Shown: positions 60,100-64,000 of the stretch, piece by piece
Layout: each line of letters opens with the position of its first letter
Numbering within the stretch: position 1 is the first letter of the stretch
Source: Bacillus sp. KH172YL63
Lineage (GTDB): Bacteria > Bacillota > Bacilli > Bacillales > Bacillaceae_B
NCBI RefSeq assembly: GCF_011398925.1
Contig: NZ_AP022842.1
Span: 3,212,001 to 3,276,000, forward strand
DNA: 64,000 nucleotides
Reading direction: 5' to 3'
Notes under the pieces: generated by a model
The model's database searches: none
Told to the model about the DNA's origin: nothing
The model's input: the letters and a program-made list of their open reading frames with translations, nothing else
Program-made: the position numbers and the translations under genes

Positions 60100-61515
60100 T
60101 TATTCATCCCCCTCCGGAATCTCAACCGTAAACGGTTTTAAATCCTCAGAAGAGACAAACGATGAGAATTTAAACTGTAAAATCGTATCTTCCAGTTTAA
60201 AGTCCTCTATTTTTTCTTCCCCGTTTAAATCGAATGTTGATTGGTAATGTGCAGTTGCTTTATCAATCATTTTCACTTTATTGAGTGTAATACCATGATT
60301 TTTAGGAGGAAATGGATTGTCCGGGTCAATTTCGGATACATAATTCTTATCGATCAGCCAGAATGCATATCCCAGGTTATGATTGATGATTTCCTGTTTA
60401 TGTTCACTACTATTCTCCGGTAGTCCTGTAAGGTTATAATCCAAGATTAATTGATCGCCTTCTTGCTTTACATCATTCATCTTTAGCCCTAAACCAAGAC
60501 GCTCGCTCTCTAGCGTAAACCTCTTCTTATTGAGCAATCTCATTTCCTTTGGAGCTGACACACTGATCTGTGGATTAAAAGTAAGAGAAGTGACGCCGGC
60601 CTTCAACTTGGTCATTTCCGACCGCACAATACTGTGATAGCCATCTTCCTGTTTCGACTCCTTCAGTATCGTCCGGTTTCCTAGCCGATATATATTCCCT
60701 TTCTCATCGATAATTTTTGAAATTCGCAAGTCATCATTCTTGTATTTCTGAGAGACTTCATACACAAGAGAAGATGATTCTTTTGCGGTAATAATTTCTT
60801 TAATACGAATGCTGCCATTCTTGTCCGGGTATTCCTTCCCTTGATCAATCACAATGGTCCGATTCGTATCCTGCTCTATCGGTATATTAAAGTTCCATTC
60901 TCCTTGAATGCCGTTAATGTTATGAATCGTTATTGGAAGTGTGAAATTTTCATTGAAGTCTTCATAGGGATAGTACATTTTCCATTGAAAGTTATAGCCA
61001 TTGTCTACTTTTCTTAGGTCAGTAGATTTTCCGTCCAACCATGGATCATGATCTCCCTTATTGTTTTCAAAGTTCACATCAAAGCTAACTTCGCCTTCTT
61101 CATTCCTTCCATTTTCTACACCATCATCTACAAACCCTGTAATGGACACGACGCTTCCATCAAAGTAGGCGCTTGTCAGTTTGACGGTTACCCCATTTTT
61201 CGTAACCGATTCATTTAATTGGGTTACGGCATTCTGACTGGCAAGATTCAACCCTCTTTGATCGTTAAATTCCTGAAAGATCCCTCCGATTAATGGCGCG
61301 TTTGCCAAGACATTATTCATCACTGGACTGACAAACCCAGAGGCAATGGTAAGGACAATCACGGCTGCTGCAGATGCTGCACCTGCAAATATTTTCTTTT
61401 TCTTTCCACGACCACTATTTTCGTTCCTATCTATCCCCTTGGAAATCGCGTTCAACACTTTTTCTTTCGGCACCGGTATTTGTTCAAATGCGTCATGAAT
61501 TTTCTTATTATCCAT
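60100..61515 (-). CDS. DUF4179/DUF5643-type anti-sigma factor
   Basis: 471 residues from ATG 61515 (GAGGAGGCAAGATCCC). Cytosolic N-terminus ([20 protein letters not shown]), transmembrane helix [20 protein letters not shown], then a large extracellular domain (DUF4179 at about 70-160, C-terminal DUF5643-like from about 340). Paired with and overlapping the sigma gene, so it likely holds the sigma factor at the membrane until a stress signal. Confidence 0.85.
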   Translation of the reverse strand: MDNKKIHDAFEQIPVPKEKVLNAISKGIDRNENSGRGKKKKIFAGAASAAAVIVLTIASGFVSPVMNNVLANAPLIGGIFQEFNDQRGLNLASQNAVTQLNESVTKNGVTVKLTSAYFDGSVVSITGFVDDGVENGRNEEGEVSFDVNFENNKGDHDPWLDGKSTDLRKVDNGYNFQWKMYYPYEDFNENFTLPITIHNINGIQGEWNFNIPIEQDTNRTIVIDQGKEYPDKNGSIRIKEIITAKESSSLVYEVSQKYKNDDLRISKIIDEKGNIYRLGNRTILKESKQEDGYHSIVRSEMTKLKAGVTSLTFNPQISVSAPKEMRLLNKKRFTLESERLGLGLKMNDVKQEGDQLILDYNLTGLPENSSEHKQEIINHNLGYAFWLIDKNYVSEIDPDNPFPPKNHGITLNKVKMIDKATAHYQSTFDLNGEEKIEDFKLEDTILQFKFSSFVSSEDLKPFTVEIPEGDE

Positions 61516-62047
61516 GGGATCTTGCCTCCTCTGTTTCATAAACCTTCTTTAACTCAGCTTTCCCTCTGCTTAAGTATGTCTTGACGGTATTCTCCGGTAT
61601 ATCCATCACGCGGCTGATCGTCTTGATTGAATAATCGTGATAGTAGAATAGAATAATGGCGGTACGATGAGTCACTTTCAGCTGCTGAATAGCATGCAAA
61701 AGCTGTGAAGACCCTTCTATCTCTAAAGTTGTTTCATCTGGCACATTGGACAAATATTCATCGTTCATCGGAACCACTTTGCCCCGTTTCCTGATGACAT
61801 CCACCGAACAGTGAATTACAATCCTTGTCAGCCAGGTCAAAAAATATTTCGGATTTTTTAACGAATGGATTGATTTATACGCCTGATAGGCAGCTTCCTG
61901 AACGACATCCAATGCATCTTCCTCATTGTGCACATACATATAAGCTGTCCTAAAGATTCTTTCATAATGACTTTCAAGTAATTTTTCAAAAGAGTTCTTA
62001 CTTCCTTTTATCGCTTGTTTCACTAGTCGTTGACTTTCATTTTGCAA
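61508..62047 (-). CDS. ECF-type RNA polymerase sigma factor
   Basis: 179 residues, TTG start with AAGGGGGG upstream. Region 2: [36 protein letters not shown]; region 4: [44 protein letters not shown]. Similar to SigV/SigM-like Bacillus ECF factors acting in envelope stress. The partner anti-sigma is downstream, overlapping by 8 bases. Confidence 0.92.
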   Translation of the reverse strand: MQNESQRLVKQAIKGSKNSFEKLLESHYERIFRTAYMYVHNEEDALDVVQEAAYQAYKSIHSLKNPKYFLTWLTRIVIHCSVDVIRKRGKVVPMNDEYLSNVPDETTLEIEGSSQLLHAIQQLKVTHRTAIILFYYHDYSIKTISRVMDIPENTVKTYLSRGKAELKKVYETEEARSHG

Positions 62048-62398
62048 CTGTTTTGCCCCCCTTCATGTATTAGTGGGATTTAGCATTAAGAAAAGTTTCA
62101 ATTTATTGGATTCTTTTTATAAATTTACATGAACAGAAATTAGTTTAAGTTCCTATTACGTTTCAATATTACACATATTGTAACGCTGTTAAATCCTTCA
62201 ATAACAGGTCTCTTGTATGTAAGAATATTAAATTCCACTCCCACTGTCTTATGTTAGTCTTCTAATTTTTAAAAATTGACAACGATATGAAGAAAGAAAC
62301 ATTTATTGAAATACAAAAGAGAACCCTGTAAAGAAGGTTCCCTTTTAAAATCCCCTTACATTTAGATAGAGGTTCGGAGTAGTCAACTAAAAGGAAGT
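62048..62398. other. Intergenic stretch
   Basis: Includes TGAAAC (minus strand, 62096-62101), which could be an ECF -35 element, but I see no matching CGTC -10. A hairpin GGAACC...GGGTTC at 62319-62350 followed by T's is the terminator of the P-loop gene. No other gene. Confidence 0.45.
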
Positions 62399-62920
62399 TC
62401 ACTCTTTTATATACTCCATAACCTTATCAACGTAGCTTTCTAGAGGTTTACTTGTATCTACTAACAAGCATTTTATATTAGTCGGTTTTTTACTATTTCT
62501 AATTGTATGCCTAAATGCATCTTCTGAAGTGATTTCCTTTATTTGACTCGCCATCCTTTTTCTATTTTTCAACCGGAAATTAATCTCCTTAGGATCTTCG
62601 AGATAACATTCAACATATTTGTACTTAGCATTAAATTTATTACACAAGTCCGTGCCCTTAAGAACTAATTCCTCATATAAGCAAGGACTATCAAAAATAA
62701 CATTGTGGCCTTGGGATAAGTGAAATTCAATTAAAGACCAATCAATATTGTAAGAAATTTTCCCAGCTAATCTGTTATCGATATCGTCTTCAATAGATTC
62801 TAATAAAGCTGATTTAACAATATCGTGATCAATGAGCACAGCTCCCGTTTGCTTTGCTATTTGTCTAGATAGCGTAGACTTTCCTGAGCCTGGGAAACCG
62901 GACATCTGAATAAAAAACAT
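62399..62920 (-). CDS. P-loop nucleoside/sugar kinase-like protein
   Basis: 173 residues. Walker A GFPGSGKST at 8-16; LIDHDIVKSALLE; NVIFDSPCLYEE; ECYLEDPKEINFRLKNR lid region. AAA_33-type small-molecule kinases and chloramphenicol phosphotransferase-like enzymes share this pattern; the substrate is unknown. Confidence 0.82.
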   Translation of the reverse strand: MFFIQMSGFPGSGKSTLSRQIAKQTGAVLIDHDIVKSALLESIEDDIDNRLAGKISYNIDWSLIEFHLSQGHNVIFDSPCLYEELVLKGTDLCNKFNAKYKYVECYLEDPKEINFRLKNRKRMASQIKEITSEDAFRHTIRNSKKPTNIKCLLVDTSKPLESYVDKVMEYIKE

Positions 62921-62993
62921 ACATGAATACCTCGCTGAAGTTTTGATTTTTATTGGATCTTCCCCAGTGCAATGCCCTTTTTAATAAATAGGA

Positions 62994-63629
62994 CTACCTT
63001 ATTGGATACACCAACTCAATATCTTTTTCCGCCTTTAGCGATTGATAATACCAGTAATTATGGTCAGCTCCGTGGATGCAAAGAATCCTTTTATCCGGGT
63101 ACTTTTTAGCAGCGTTTTTCACCCGCGCAGCCATTATGTAATGTCGGGCATTCCATACAATATTTTGAACGTCAGGATTCATTGAATACAGCCAGCTATA
63201 CATTTCATTTGTAATAGCATCATATTCAAATGAGTTAAATGGGATATTTCCTTTATTCCATGCGGATAGTTTTTTCACATTCCAACTCTCTAACTCTTTC
63301 TCTAACTTACTCTTCGTTTCTGCATCATACTGATCAAAAGGACCTTCTTCAAATACATCCTCTTCAAACCAATTCACCGGTACAAACTCAATCCCCTTTT
63401 CCTGACATATGGGGAATATCAAGTGAGGATACTCATTCTGTGTCTCTCCCAGTATCCCGGATGGTTCACCTGTATTTAAATAAAGATCCCAGCTTGAAGG
63501 GTGAACTTCACCGCAAATGACATCAGGGTTAAATTCTTCTATTAACTCTTCCAATAGAGACAACGGAAAATGATACTTTCTTTGCATTTCTTCATCATGG
63601 GTCATTCCTAAAATGCCTACAACTGCCAT
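62994..63629 (-). CDS. TraB/ChaN-fold (GTxH-like) protein
   Basis: 211 residues from ATG 63629 (AGAGGATGTG); longer frame has no site. VVGILGMTHDEEM is the N-terminal His motif; ICGEVHPSSW contains Glu and His; LCIHGADHNYWYY is the C-terminal motif. It has the same motif order as the gene at 12080. Activity unknown. Confidence 0.7.
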   Translation of the reverse strand: MAVVGILGMTHDEEMQRKYHFPLSLLEELIEEFNPDVICGEVHPSSWDLYLNTGEPSGILGETQNEYPHLIFPICQEKGIEFVPVNWFEEDVFEEGPFDQYDAETKSKLEKELESWNVKKLSAWNKGNIPFNSFEYDAITNEMYSWLYSMNPDVQNIVWNARHYIMAARVKNAAKKYPDKRILCIHGADHNYWYYQSLKAEKDIELVYPIR

Positions 63630-63736
63630 GTTTACACATCCTCTATAATAGTAGTGCTTGGTTGGTTTCGGGATCCTGCCAATAGTGAATGAAGCAAGTG
63701 CAATTCTTATGCTATTCCCCCGATACATTAAGAACA

Positions 63737-64000
63737 TCACGACAAAATGTTTCGATTTTTCCTTTTAAACACTTTATTTCGTTCTATCACCTTACATCCG
63801 TTATGTCTGAATGTTTTAAGCATCGGTAAGTTTTTGTGACCAGTAGAGCCTATGTAATAAGAAGCTTTAAAATCTTTTTTTAGTATCTCCAGAGCTTGTT
63901 GGTGGAGAAGTTTACTTTTTCCTTTCCCTCTCTCACTTGGAATGATCCCAAAATAAAAGATCCTTCCCTCATCTGAAGTCCCTGGTTCAATATGAGGCAT
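63737..64000 (-). CDS. GNAT acetyltransferase, C-terminal fragment cut by window edge
   Basis: FGIIPSERGKGKSKLLHQQALEILKK is the acetyl-CoA binding signature (RGKGKS), followed by YIGSTGHKNLPMLKTFRHNGC. The start is outside the window; the Met at 64000 need not be the true start. Confidence 0.75.
   Translation of the reverse strand: MPHIEPGTSDEGRIFYFGIIPSERGKGKSKLLHQQALEILKKDFKASYYIGSTGHKNLPMLKTFRHNGCKVIERNKVFKRKNRNILS

Noticed and set aside
62096..62101. ECF autoregulatory promoter (TGAAAC) upstream of the sigma gene
   Set aside because: No CGTC-like -10 element at the right spacing.

Overview
The window looks like a chromosomal segment of a low-to-mid GC Bacillaceae bacterium close to Bacillus or Rossellomorea. 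The evidence is the neighbourhood nrnA-ytpI-ytoI-ytkL-ald, an S-box (SAM-I) riboswitch on a metNIQ operon, a complete rbsRKDACB operon under a CcpA-type cre, an ECF sigma/DUF4179 anti-sigma pair, strong AGGAGG ribosome sites with frequent TTG/GTG starts, and two intergenic repeat families of a kind common in Bacillus. No tRNA, rRNA, phage structural genes, CRISPR array or intact IS element was seen.

Layout. 1-6.4 kb: end of an RND efflux pump, a lipoprotein plus two tandem DUF4181 membrane proteins with near-identical 3' ends, an alpha/beta hydrolase, an unlisted 25-residue hydrophobic peptide gene with its own terminator, and small hypothetical genes. 6.4-16.7 kb: conserved core (nrnA, ytpI, ytoI, an SDR, ytkL, ald, an NCS1 permease), interrupted by three copies of a ~120-bp palindromic repeat and an array of 20-nt direct repeats. 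16.7-28 kb: AT-rich accessory region with an OLD-family nuclease, a membrane protein, a 40-residue toxin-like peptide gene, remnants of a second rbs operon, a duplicated DUF4359/RND-tail segment, and several small hypothetical or enzyme genes. 28-34 kb: ribose operon. 34.5-37.8 kb: a probable HxlR regulon (MFS pump, HxlR regulator, aldo/keto reductase) sharing one operator motif. 37.8-41.2 kb: a SAM methyltransferase behind a short leader peptide and an anti-Shine-Dalgarno sequence (translational-attenuator architecture), a VanZ-like protein and small membrane or lipoproteins. 41.4-45.4 kb: methionine ABC transporter with an M20 hydrolase under a SAM riboswitch. 45.5-47 kb: MgtC-like protein and an Lrp regulator.

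47.1-50.1 kb holds what I regard as the most interesting system: a compact four-gene RiPP-type cluster consisting of a 26-residue precursor-like peptide with one Cys (unannotated because of its size), an unrecognised partner protein, an MFS exporter, and a DUF692 multinuclear non-haem iron oxidase (MNIO). The genes are co-directional and overlapping, with a partial terminator directly after the precursor. 51.3-58.5 kb: a sugar-acid operon (LacI regulator, KDG kinase, HPS- and PHI-like RuMP enzymes, KDPG aldolase, TRAP transporter, KdgF-like cupin) behind a well-formed promoter with a cre-like element and a LacI palindrome. 58.8-64 kb: small hypothetical proteins, the ECF sigma/anti-sigma pair, a P-loop kinase, a GTxH-type protein and a truncated GNAT.

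All family names are from reading motifs by eye. No database search was possible, and small-gene calls rest on ribosome sites, terminators and composition.
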